A DNA stretch of 6,360 bases. It comes from Gemmatimonadota bacterium. Lineage in GTDB: Bacteria; Gemmatimonadota; Gemmatimonadetes; Palauibacterales; Palauibacteraceae. A program made the translations under genes and the position numbers. This document shows, in pieces, positions 1-6,010 of this stretch. The stretch covers positions 1-6,360 of the forward strand of contig JABDQB010000255.1 in assembly GCA_013042495.1 (NCBI GenBank). Reading direction: 5' to 3'. Position 1 is the stretch's first letter, and every line of letters begins with the position of its first letter. A model generated the notes under the pieces. That model had not been told where the DNA came from. It was given only the letters and a program-made list of their open reading frames with translations, and searched no databases.

Positions 1-971
1 CCCTGGAACTCCACCAGGCCAAGGCGCAGCCAGGCGACGGCGAAGGTGGAATCCAGCTCCACGGCCCGACGGTAGTGGTTCTCGGCGGAACTGTATCGGA
101 AGCGGCGCTCCGCCTGGACACCTTCACGGTATTCCTTGAAAGCATCCAGGTTGCCGGTCGCGAGCCGGGCCACCGGCGTCAGCTCCGTCGGCTGAACGGC
201 CCCGCCCAGGATCTCGGGTGACAGCCGGGCCGAGAGTTCGTCCACGAGCGCGTAGACGTCTCCGCCACGGGCGCTCTCTCCCGCGATGACCGTTCCGTCC
301 CGCAGGTCGATGAGACGCAGGTCCATGCGCAGGTTGGGGCCCGAGCCCGCGATCGATCCTCGCACCATGAGCCGGGCTCCCGACGCCTGGGCGATATCGA
401 GAGCGAGGTCATCCGGTATGCGCTCGGCCTCCTCCGCATTGGCCTGCCGCATGAGGTCGAGGAGTCGCTCGACGCCTACGACCCGGACTGACGTGATCTG
501 AGCCAGGTTGGTCGTGAGCATGTCCGCGAGGCCTGTACCCAGCCAGTCCAGGCTGTCCGCCCCAGTGTTGTTGGCAAGAGGCAGAATGGCGACGGATCCC
601 TGACCCAGGTCCGTGGTCGCGGCGGGTAACAGAACGGCGGTTCGCTCCTGTTCCTCCGAGGCCCGATTCAGAAGCAGGCCCGTGCCGACGACGGCCACTA
701 CCGCCAGGACGCCGAGCATCCCGGCTTCGGCACGTCTGATGCGCTGGACGCCCGCCTGACCGTGGTACCAGGCCAGGATCAGTGCAGCCGGGAGGCCTAC
801 CGTAAGCAGGTAGAGCACGACGTCCAGGTATCGCCTCTGGACGTCGTAGTTCTGGATCGCGAAGTCGCCCACCTGTGCGACGATCCACGCACCACCGATA
901 TACAGCACGGCGGTGCGCAAGACATGTCGCTCACGAAGCTGTCCGATCCAGTCCCGCTCTTGTTCCGTCAT
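1..971 (-). CDS. Membrane-anchored TPR protein with TolB/FlgO-like domain, C-terminus off the window
   Basis: The open frame starts at ATG 971-969 and runs off the left edge, giving 323 codons without a stop. The protein begins MTEQERDWIGQLRERHVLRT. Three hydrophobic segments lie at about residues 18-35, 50-68 and 84-101. The first two, with the GLPAALILAWY stretch at 59-69, match the N-terminal membrane module common in TPR proteins of Gemmatimonadota and Bacteroidota relatives. Residues about 125-175 (GSVAILPLANNTG, then DWLGTGLADMLTTNLAQ) match the TolB/FlgO-like fold that often precedes TPRs. TPR-like helices begin near residue 290 (YSSAENHYRRAVELD). The family is usually described as a signalling or scaffolding protein; the exact role and partners are unknown. 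GGGAG (980-976) sits 4 bases before the ATG, with a second GGAGG at 991-987. Class assignment is firm, function is not. Confidence 0.85.
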   Translation of the reverse strand, partial: MTEQERDWIGQLRERHVLRTAVLYIGGAWIVAQVGDFAIQNYDVQRRYLDVVLYLLTVGLPAALILAWYHGQAGVQRIRRAEAGMLGVLAVVAVVGTGLLLNRASEEQERTAVLLPAATTDLGQGSVAILPLANNTGADSLDWLGTGLADMLTTNLAQITSVRVVGVERLLDLMRQANAEEAERIPDDLALDIAQASGARLMVRGSIAGSGPNLRMDLRLIDLRDGTVIAGESARGGDVYALVDELSARLSPEILGGAVQPTELTPVARLATGNLDAFKEYREGVQAERRFRYSSAENHYRRAVELDSTFAVAWLRLGLVEFQ

Positions 972-1080
972 CAGTCTCCCGCAAGACCTCCGTAACGCAC
1001 AGGCCAATTCCTCTGGAACGCAATCCTCCAAGCTAGGATACGGCTACGGGGAGGGCCAGTTTCACGGCTGATACACGAAG

Positions 1081-1115
1081 ACCGCCGCTCCGGGATGGGT
1101 ACCCGAAGCGGCGGT
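1081..1115 (-). terminator. Strong hairpin, probable terminator of the leftward DUF4139 operon
   Basis: A 9-bp arm (1081-1089) pairs perfectly with 1107-1115. After one C/A mismatch, four more pairs form (1091-1094 with 1102-1105), leaving a 7-base loop. The hairpin lies 55 bases past the stop of the DUF4139 gene, in the gap before the next minus-strand gene. On the minus strand it is followed by CTTCGTGT, which is not a good U-tract, so it may stop transcription weakly, protect the 3' end, or be an operator for the downstream TPR gene. The loop side contains the palindrome GGGTACCC (1097-1104). I saw no coding sequence in the rest of the 972-1169 gap. Confidence 0.5.
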
Positions 1116-1169
1116 TCGCAATTCGATCGTGTCGCCCGGACTGGGTGTCCAGGCGATGTCGCTATCGCA

Positions 1170-2618
1170 TCAGCACCAGCGCACGCGCACGCGGTACTTG
1201 ATCGTCTGCTCACCGCGCGGCGGAATCTTCACGGTGAACTTGAACGTGTGAGCATCGAGTTTGGTGGCCCGGTGCGAGGACGACAGGATATCCCAGTCAG
1301 CGCCGATCGGCTCGAACACCTCGACCTCGGCCTCTTCGTCCTTGTGGTTCCGGAGCTTGATCTCCCATTCGCTCTCGGTGACGCAGTCGGCGATGATATC
1401 GAAGTCCATCTGCCGGCGATCACCGACCACATCGAAGGCCTCGCCCATCTTGATTCGGACCGTCTCGTCGCGGGGCGTGTGATCGATCCGGTCCTCGCCG
1501 ATGAACTGCTGCGCGCCGGAAGCGTCACTCTTGTACACCCGGACGATCCCGGCCGGGAGCGGCATCCCGAGACCGTTCTTCTCGCTGTTCTCGAAGTCCA
1601 GGAAGACGCCGACCTTCTGATTCGACTCGACCTGTCCGTACGAGCCGCGGAAGTAGTGGGCGGCACCGTAGAAGATGAGCCGCTTCTTGATCCCGAAGTC
1701 CGATGCCTCGAGGAGCGTGACCTGTTTCTGCTCGTTGTTCAGCACGGTGGCCGGACGATTCAGCGTGTACAGGTGATATTCGAAGAACGCTTCCTCGGCG
1801 AACGCCTCGTCCATGGCCATTTCGGCTCTCATGAACGATTTGCGAGCCTGACCGTAGGCTTCCAGTTCCGACACGCGCTGTACATCGCCCGCCACGAGCT
1901 TGAGCTGCGCGTTCTCGTAGCTGGCCCCGCTCTGGTTGGTGAGAGTGACCCAGCCCGTGACGTCCCCGTGCCGGTCGTTTTCGTCCACCACCATCACGTA
2001 GTCGGCTTTCCAGTTGAGATTGTGCGTCAGGTACGAGGTCTCGACGCGCTGCCGGTTCGCCCCGCTGTCCAGTTTCCACAGCAGCGTGGGACGCGCGATC
2101 AGGTTGTCCGGGACTTCCGGGAACGCCAGGCGACCGGGGTAGTTGAAGGTGATCTCGTCCCCGATCTTGAGGATCGTTCCCTGGTTGACGGAGAGGACCT
2201 CGGCCTCGACCATCTCGTCCCGGCCCAGGACCTCGTTCCAGCGGTACACCTTGACCGTCCGCCCGACGTACTTCTCCAGCAGTTTCTGCGGGCTCAGCAG
2301 ATCGAACTGGTAGTTCTGCTCCAGCACGGTCAGGCGCCCTCCGTCCAGGGCCTTGAGGTGCACGGTCTCCGGCTGGATGCTGGAGGCCACGTCACCGAAT
2401 TCCAGCGACACCAGACCTCGAGCCAGGCCGAGATCGCGAATCTCGCGGACCAGGCCGAAATTCTGATTGTACACTGTGATCATCAAGGCATCGCGATCGC
2501 CCGCGGTGGACCGAAGGCGCGGGGCTTCCTGCGCGGGGGCCGTGCCGGGATTGGGCATGGATGCGGCGGCCACGTAGAAGAGTGCCACGACGAGGCCGGC
2601 TGCCAGCTTCCTGATCAT
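1170..2618 (-). CDS. Secreted DUF4139 domain-containing protein
   Basis: The product is 482 residues. It starts with a signal peptide: MIRK, a hydrophobic stretch at about 5-20, and a possible cleavage site after APA (27-29), so it is predicted to be exported to the periplasm or outer surface. The mature protein shows the hallmarks of DUF4139 proteins: ITVYNQNFGLVRE at 47-59, the EFGDVASSIQPETVHL block at 73-88, LLEKYVGRTVKVY at 113-125, and YLTHNLNWKADYVMVV from 196, followed by VTLTNQSG and a long beta-rich C-terminal half. The family includes proteins related to the mucoidy inhibitor MuiA; no biochemical activity is established that I can name. The start is supported by GGAGG (2631-2627) 8 bases before the ATG. 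It follows the CDP-alcohol phosphatidyltransferase gene by 51 bases, suggesting co-transcription. A longer antisense frame covers the gene but resembles no protein. Confidence 0.9.
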   Translation of the reverse strand: MIRKLAAGLVVALFYVAAASMPNPGTAPAQEAPRLRSTAGDRDALMITVYNQNFGLVREIRDLGLARGLVSLEFGDVASSIQPETVHLKALDGGRLTVLEQNYQFDLLSPQKLLEKYVGRTVKVYRWNEVLGRDEMVEAEVLSVNQGTILKIGDEITFNYPGRLAFPEVPDNLIARPTLLWKLDSGANRQRVETSYLTHNLNWKADYVMVVDENDRHGDVTGWVTLTNQSGASYENAQLKLVAGDVQRVSELEAYGQARKSFMRAEMAMDEAFAEEAFFEYHLYTLNRPATVLNNEQKQVTLLEASDFGIKKRLIFYGAAHYFRGSYGQVESNQKVGVFLDFENSEKNGLGMPLPAGIVRVYKSDASGAQQFIGEDRIDHTPRDETVRIKMGEAFDVVGDRRQMDFDIIADCVTESEWEIKLRNHKDEEAEVEVFEPIGADWDILSSSHRATKLDAHTFKFTVKIPPRGEQTIKYRVRVRWC

Positions 2619-2669
2619 CTCTGTATCCTCCGAGAGGGTGTGCTTTCGCTTTCCACCCTCGGATGACGA

Positions 2670-3413
2670 TCAGGTCGGTGGATCTTGCACACCCCTCCGG
2701 CGGCCGGGCGGCTCGAGCGCCGCGAGCGTCTCGAGATTCCGGGAGGCGCGGCTCAGCAAGAGGCCCAACATTCCGACCACTCCGGCGAGTCCGATGACGT
2801 CGTATGGTGTAAACGGTACGCCCATCACTGCGAACCGTAGAGGGCCGAAGATCGCGGCCCCAGTATTGAGCGCGATCAGCAGTACCCGGGCCTCCGTGGG
2901 GCCGAGTATGCCGTGTCCGAGCTTGAACTCGCCGAACACGTGCGTCTCGAGGTACACGTTCACCGACAGCAGCAAATACCCGATCGCGATGGCGAGGCCC
3001 ACGGACAGGAGCATGTAGGGCGAGAATCCGAGGCCGAGCCCGATGGCCAACGTCGAGTAGGCATCCGTGAGGTGATCCAGGTAGAAGCCGTACCGTGGGC
3101 GCTCGATCTTGCGATAGCGGGCCAGCGTGCCGTCCAGGCTGTCGCCGTACCACTGGACCACCAGCAGGCCGCTGGCGACCCACAGCCAGGCGGGGTCCCG
3201 GTTGGTGAGCATATAGGAAGCGGCGATGCCGGTGGAGGCCAGGAGGCCAATTCCGGTGAGATGGTCGGGCATCACCCACGCGGGCAGGGCGGCCGCCAGC
3301 TTCGGCAGGGCCCAGCCCTCGAAGCGGGCGAGCGCGAACCCGGCCAGCCGCTGGTGCTTGCCCTCGGCATCGGGACGCGGAGCGATCCGTGCGCCTTCGC
3401 CTTCGGCGCTCAT
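2670..3413 (-). CDS. CDP-alcohol phosphatidyltransferase family membrane enzyme
   Basis: The 247-residue protein should transfer a phosphoalcohol or phosphatidyl group from a CDP-linked donor to an alcohol acceptor in phospholipid synthesis at the inner membrane. The full family signature is present: D91, D94, G95, A98, R99, then G109, D113 and D117, the metal and CDP-binding residues. A PDHLT motif (49-53) marks the start of the first membrane helix, as the PNxLT motif does in relatives. Further hydrophobic helices lie at about 54-70, 76-90, 120-150, 172-190 and 200-220. An amphipathic N-terminal stretch (about 20-45) precedes them. The substrate cannot be read from sequence: it could make phosphatidylinositol-, glycerol-, ethanolamine- or ether-type lipids. 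Its ATG overlaps the stop of the upstream SDR gene (ATGA, 3413-3410) and no strong ribosome site precedes it, so translation is probably coupled. Confidence 0.9.
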   Translation of the reverse strand: MSAEGEGARIAPRPDAEGKHQRLAGFALARFEGWALPKLAAALPAWVMPDHLTGIGLLASTGIAASYMLTNRDPAWLWVASGLLVVQWYGDSLDGTLARYRKIERPRYGFYLDHLTDAYSTLAIGLGLGFSPYMLLSVGLAIAIGYLLLSVNVYLETHVFGEFKLGHGILGPTEARVLLIALNTGAAIFGPLRFAVMGVPFTPYDVIGLAGVVGMLGLLLSRASRNLETLAALEPPGRRRGVQDPPT

Positions 3414-4189
3414 GCGGGTTCGTCCCGGTCGAGCACGTACACGTTCCGCTGCGCCGTGGGGAGCAGGATCATGTCGAAGACGTTGACGTGCGGGGGGCGG
3501 GTGACGACGAAGAGCACGCAGTCGGCCACGTCATCGGCAGTCAGGGGGGCGAAACCCTCGTAGACTCCCTCGGCCCGTTCGTCGTCTCCGTGAAACCGGA
3601 CGCGCGAAAACTCGGTTTGCACGAAGCCCGGGTCCACGCTGGACACGCGCACCTTGGTGCCGGCGACGTCCAGGTTGGTGCCTTCGGTGAGAGCCTTCAC
3701 CGCGAACTTCGACGCGTTGTAGACGTTGCCTTTCGGGTACACCTGGTGACCGGCCGTGCTGCCGATGTTGACCACGTGTCCGGTGCCGCGCGCCACCATG
3801 TGAGGCAGGAGTTCCCGGGTCACGTTGAGCAGCCCCTTCACGTTGGTGTCGATCATCCGGTCCCAGTCGGCGTAGTCGCCTTCGTGAATCGAGTCGAAAC
3901 CACTGGCCAGGCCGGCGTTGTTGAGAAGGACGTCGGGTACCCGGCCTGATTCGACGAGGTCGGCGGCTTCGCGGATCACCCGATCACGATCGCGCACGTC
4001 CACCTGCCGGATCTCGACCTCGCCGCCATCCCGATCGCGCAGTTCGGTGGCCAGGATCTCGAGGCGATCCAGGCGGCGGGCCCACAGGATCAAGTTGGCG
4101 CCGCTTTCCGCGAAGCGGCGGGAGCACGCCTCTCCGATACCGGCGCTGGCACCGGTGACGAGGATCCAACGTCCTTCGAGCTTGGTCAT
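3410..4189 (-). CDS. SDR family NADP-type oxidoreductase, YdfG-like
   Basis: This 259-residue classical short-chain dehydrogenase has a Rossmann fold with TGASAGIG (12-19) for the dinucleotide, NNAG (90-93), and the catalytic set N116, S144, Y157 and K161 (YNASK). Two arginines (R38, R39) at the end of strand beta-2 favour NADP(H) over NAD(H). DPGFVQTEF and the C-terminal part with NVFDMILLPTAQ resemble the YdfG group, which oxidises or reduces 3-hydroxy acids and amino acids such as serine or malonic semialdehyde. The actual substrate here is unknown. MTKLEGRWILVTG is a normal SDR start, but no Shine-Dalgarno is visible before it. The small ORF 27 bases upstream may supply ribosomes. The 4-base overlap with the CDP-alcohol phosphatidyltransferase suggests that both act in one pathway, perhaps on a lipid head-group precursor (inference). 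Confidence 0.9.
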   Translation of the reverse strand: MTKLEGRWILVTGASAGIGEACSRRFAESGANLILWARRLDRLEILATELRDRDGGEVEIRQVDVRDRDRVIREAADLVESGRVPDVLLNNAGLASGFDSIHEGDYADWDRMIDTNVKGLLNVTRELLPHMVARGTGHVVNIGSTAGHQVYPKGNVYNASKFAVKALTEGTNLDVAGTKVRVSSVDPGFVQTEFSRVRFHGDDERAEGVYEGFAPLTADDVADCVLFVVTRPPHVNVFDMILLPTAQRNVYVLDRDEPA

Positions 4190-4216
4190 GATCTGTCGGT
4201 GGCTGAAGAATGGGGT

Positions 4217-4300
4217 TCAGTAGCCGCAGCTACGCCAGAAGGCGAGGGCCACGAGCAGGAGAACCACGGCGACGGCGACGACAAGCGGTCGATTCTCCAC
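4217..4300 (-). CDS. Predicted 27-residue single-helix membrane peptide
   Basis: A short frame from GTG 4300-4298 to TGA 4219-4217 encodes a peptide beginning MENRPLVVAVAVVLLL and ending FWRSCGY. It has a short polar N-terminus, one helix of about 16-18 hydrophobic residues (6-22), and a C-terminal tail with R, C and Y. The main support is a near-perfect Shine-Dalgarno, AGGAGGT, 8 bases upstream, by far the best on this strand of the window. It ends 27 bases before the SDR gene, which lacks a ribosome site of its own. It could be a small membrane protein or a leader whose translation feeds the SDR gene. I recognise no family. High-GC DNA readily gives short hydrophobic frames by chance, so this remains a prediction. 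Confidence 0.5.
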   Translation of the reverse strand: MENRPLVVAVAVVLLLVALAFWRSCGY

Positions 4301-4308
4301 AGGGCCGG

Positions 4309-4315
4309 ACCTCCT
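4309..4315 (-). promoter_or_regulatory. Strong Shine-Dalgarno of the 27-residue ORF
   Basis: On the minus strand the bases read AGGAGGT, 8 bases before the GTG at 4300-4298. It matches the anti-Shine-Dalgarno fully and decides the start of the small ORF. No other gene start on this strand lies within a usable distance. Confidence 0.6.
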
Positions 4316-4621
4316 GGGATCGAGTGGGCGCCGCCGGGAAGCGGCCCCCTGAAAGTGCTATCCGGTGTCCTGGATGGAAAGGTGGAGGCGGCGCCTGAGA
4401 CTCTTTGTCGCACATCGGGCAAAGGCGAGCACCTCGACGGGGCGGGGGCCTGTATGACGCGGGTATTTCGCGCACCGCAGCGGTCCGATCCTTGCCCCCT
4501 TCTATAAGATTGACCGCGGCTTCTCGCGACCGCAGCTTCTCGCTCCCCGGCGAGACGGGGCGACCGATACGCCGACCGGACTCAGATACACGATCCAGCG
4601 ACCATAGACGAGGGGATTTCC
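4316..4621. other. Divergent intergenic region between leftward operon and tpl
   Basis: These 306 bases should hold the promoters of both divergent units, but I could not call a good -35/-10 pair on either strand. The clearest AT-rich element is TCTATAAGAT (4501-4510), which reads TATAAG on the plus strand and TATAGA on the minus strand, both without a matching -35. A perfect 9-bp inverted repeat (4327-4335 with 4387-4395) lies in the presumed leader of the minus operon and could form a GC-rich stem around a 51-base loop. A small hairpin, CCCCG/CGGGG (4545-4560, 6-base loop), lies about 60 bases before tpl. GAGGGG (4610-4615) is the tpl ribosome site. Longer open frames across the region have no protein-like composition. 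Confidence 0.5.
4515..4543 (+). repeat. Tandem 13-base direct repeat, 16-base period
   Basis: CGCGGCTTCTCGC (4515-4527) recurs as CGCAGCTTCTCGC (4531-4543), identical at 12 of 13 positions and 16 bases apart. It lies just downstream of the TATA-like box and about 80-105 bases before the tpl start. The position would suit a tandem regulator site in the tpl leader, but two short GC-rich copies could arise by chance. Confidence 0.35.
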
Positions 4622-6007
4622 ATGCCGACACGCCGCAGATCCTGGGCCGAGCCCTGGAAAGTGAAGATGGTGGAACCCATCAAGATGACGACCCGCGAAT
4701 TTCGCGAGCAGGCGCTCGAAGAGGCGGGATACAACACGTTCCTCCTGCGCAGCGAGGACGTCTACATCGACCTTCTGACCGACTCCGGAACGAGCGCGAT
4801 GAGCGACCGGCAGTGGGCCGGCATGATGCTGGGCGACGAGGCGTACGCGGGCAGCCGGAACTTCTACCACCTGGAGGAGACGGTCCGGGACGTATACGGC
4901 TACCGGCACCTCATCCCGACGCACCAGGGGCGGGCCGCCGAGCACATGATCAGCCAGATCCTGATCAAGGACGGCGACGTGGTGCCGGGCAACATGTACT
5001 TCACGACGACCCGCCTGCACCAGGAGCTGGCCGGCGGCCGGTTCCTCGACGTGATCATCGACGAGGCCCACGACCCTGAGGTCATGCACCCGTTCAAGGG
5101 CAACGTCGACCTCGGGAAGTTCCAGGCCGTGATCGACGAGTATGGCGCCGATCACGTGCCGTACATCTGCATCGCGACATCGGTCAACATGTGTGGCGGC
5201 CAGCCGATCTCCCTCGGCAACCTGCGTGAGGTCTCCGAACTCGCGCATCGCCACGGCATCCTGGTGGTGCACGACATGACCCGAGTGGCCGAGAACGCCC
5301 TTCTGATCAAGGAGCGCGAGGAAGGTTACGCGGACGTGCCGATGGCGGACATCGTCAGGCAGATCTGCGATCTCACGGACGTCGCCACGATGAGTTCGAA
5401 GAAGGATCACCTCGTGAACATCGGCGGATTTCTCGCGGTCAACGACCCCGGGATCGCCGACAAGGCCCGCAACATGGTGGTGATCTACGAGGGCCTCCAC
5501 ACGTACGGCGGCATGGCGGGCCGGGACATGGAAGCGCTGGCGATCGGCATCCGAGAGAGCATCCAGCACGATCACATCCACGCGCGGGTCGGGCAGGTGC
5601 ACTATCTCGGCCACAAGGTCGCCGATCAGGGAATTCCGATCGTTCAGCCGATTGGAACGCACGGGGTGTTTCTGGACGCCAAGCGTTTTCTGCCGCACCT
5701 GGACCAGGACCTGTTTCCGGCCCAGACGCTGGCGGCGGCGATCTACGCCGACTCGGGCGTGCGGTCGATGGAGCGCGGCAACGTGTCGGCCGGTCGCAAC
5801 CCGGAGACGGGCCAGAACCGAAGGCCGCACCTCGAGCTGGTCAGGCTGACGATTCCCCGCCGGGTGTATACCCAGGCCCACATGGACGTCGTGGCGGAGT
5901 CGGTGATGGAAGTGTGGGACGGCCGGGAGGCGATCACGGGACTCGAGTTCACGTACGAGCCGAAGTACCTGCGGTTCTTCCAGGCACGCTTCAAGCCGGT
6001 GGAGTAG
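4622..6007 (+). CDS. tpl: Tyrosine phenol-lyase (beta-tyrosinase)
   Basis: This 461-residue PLP enzyme should split L-tyrosine into phenol, pyruvate and ammonia in the cytoplasm, reversibly, and can also eliminate from serine and cysteine. It aligns along its whole length with Citrobacter freundii TPL (recalled, not searched) at a constant +4 offset. PLP and substrate residues are present: Y75, R104, N189, D218, R221, the PLP lysine K261 in SSKKD, and carboxylate-binding R408. The residues that separate TPL from tryptophanase are of TPL type: T128 (Asp in TnaA) and R385 in SMERG (Ile in TnaA). F40, M383, F452 and F453 are also kept, while the position of TPL Met288 is L292. GAGGGG (4610-4615) lies 6 bases before ATG 4622; a later Met at residue 16 is a less likely start. 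The threonine synthase gene follows 3 bases after the stop. Tryptophanase is the alternative, less likely. Confidence 0.88.
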   Translation: MPTRRRSWAEPWKVKMVEPIKMTTREFREQALEEAGYNTFLLRSEDVYIDLLTDSGTSAMSDRQWAGMMLGDEAYAGSRNFYHLEETVRDVYGYRHLIPTHQGRAAEHMISQILIKDGDVVPGNMYFTTTRLHQELAGGRFLDVIIDEAHDPEVMHPFKGNVDLGKFQAVIDEYGADHVPYICIATSVNMCGGQPISLGNLREVSELAHRHGILVVHDMTRVAENALLIKEREEGYADVPMADIVRQICDLTDVATMSSKKDHLVNIGGFLAVNDPGIADKARNMVVIYEGLHTYGGMAGRDMEALAIGIRESIQHDHIHARVGQVHYLGHKVADQGIPIVQPIGTHGVFLDAKRFLPHLDQDLFPAQTLAAAIYADSGVRSMERGNVSAGRNPETGQNRRPHLELVRLTIPRRVYTQAHMDVVAESVMEVWDGREAITGLEFTYEPKYLRFFQARFKPVE

Positions 6008-6010
6008 CCG

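Noticed and set aside
409..888. 159-residue minus-strand frame inside the TPR gene
   Set aside because: It lies in another frame of the same strand as the TPR protein, which has clear membrane helices and a TolB/FlgO-like block; this frame is rich in R, G and P without domain features.
1095..2666. 523-residue plus-strand open frame, longer than the gene opposite it
   Set aside because: It is antisense to the DUF4139 gene, which has a signal peptide, family motifs and a ribosome site. The antisense product is a low-diversity mix of V, L, D, H and R with no recognisable domain, as expected for the mirror of a GC-biased gene.
2636..2694. Inverted repeat GGGTGTGC/GCACACCC around the end of the CDP-alcohol phosphatidyltransferase gene, considered as a terminator
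   Set aside because: The arms are 8 bp with a 43-base loop, overlap the stop codon, and have no U-tract; DUF4139 follows closely and is likely in the same transcript.
4453..4507. Possible 17-residue leader peptide upstream of tpl (ATG 4453 to TAA 4507), considered as a TnaC-like leader
   Set aside because: It has no tryptophan and no clear tyrosine run, a poor ribosome site, and ends inside the TATA-like box, so it would probably lie upstream of the transcription start.
4503..4515. TATAAG (4503-4508) and TTGACC (4510-4515) as a sigma-70 promoter for tpl
   Set aside because: TATAAG has no -35 match 16-18 bases upstream, and TTGACC has no -10 match 16-18 bases downstream, so the elements cannot be paired.
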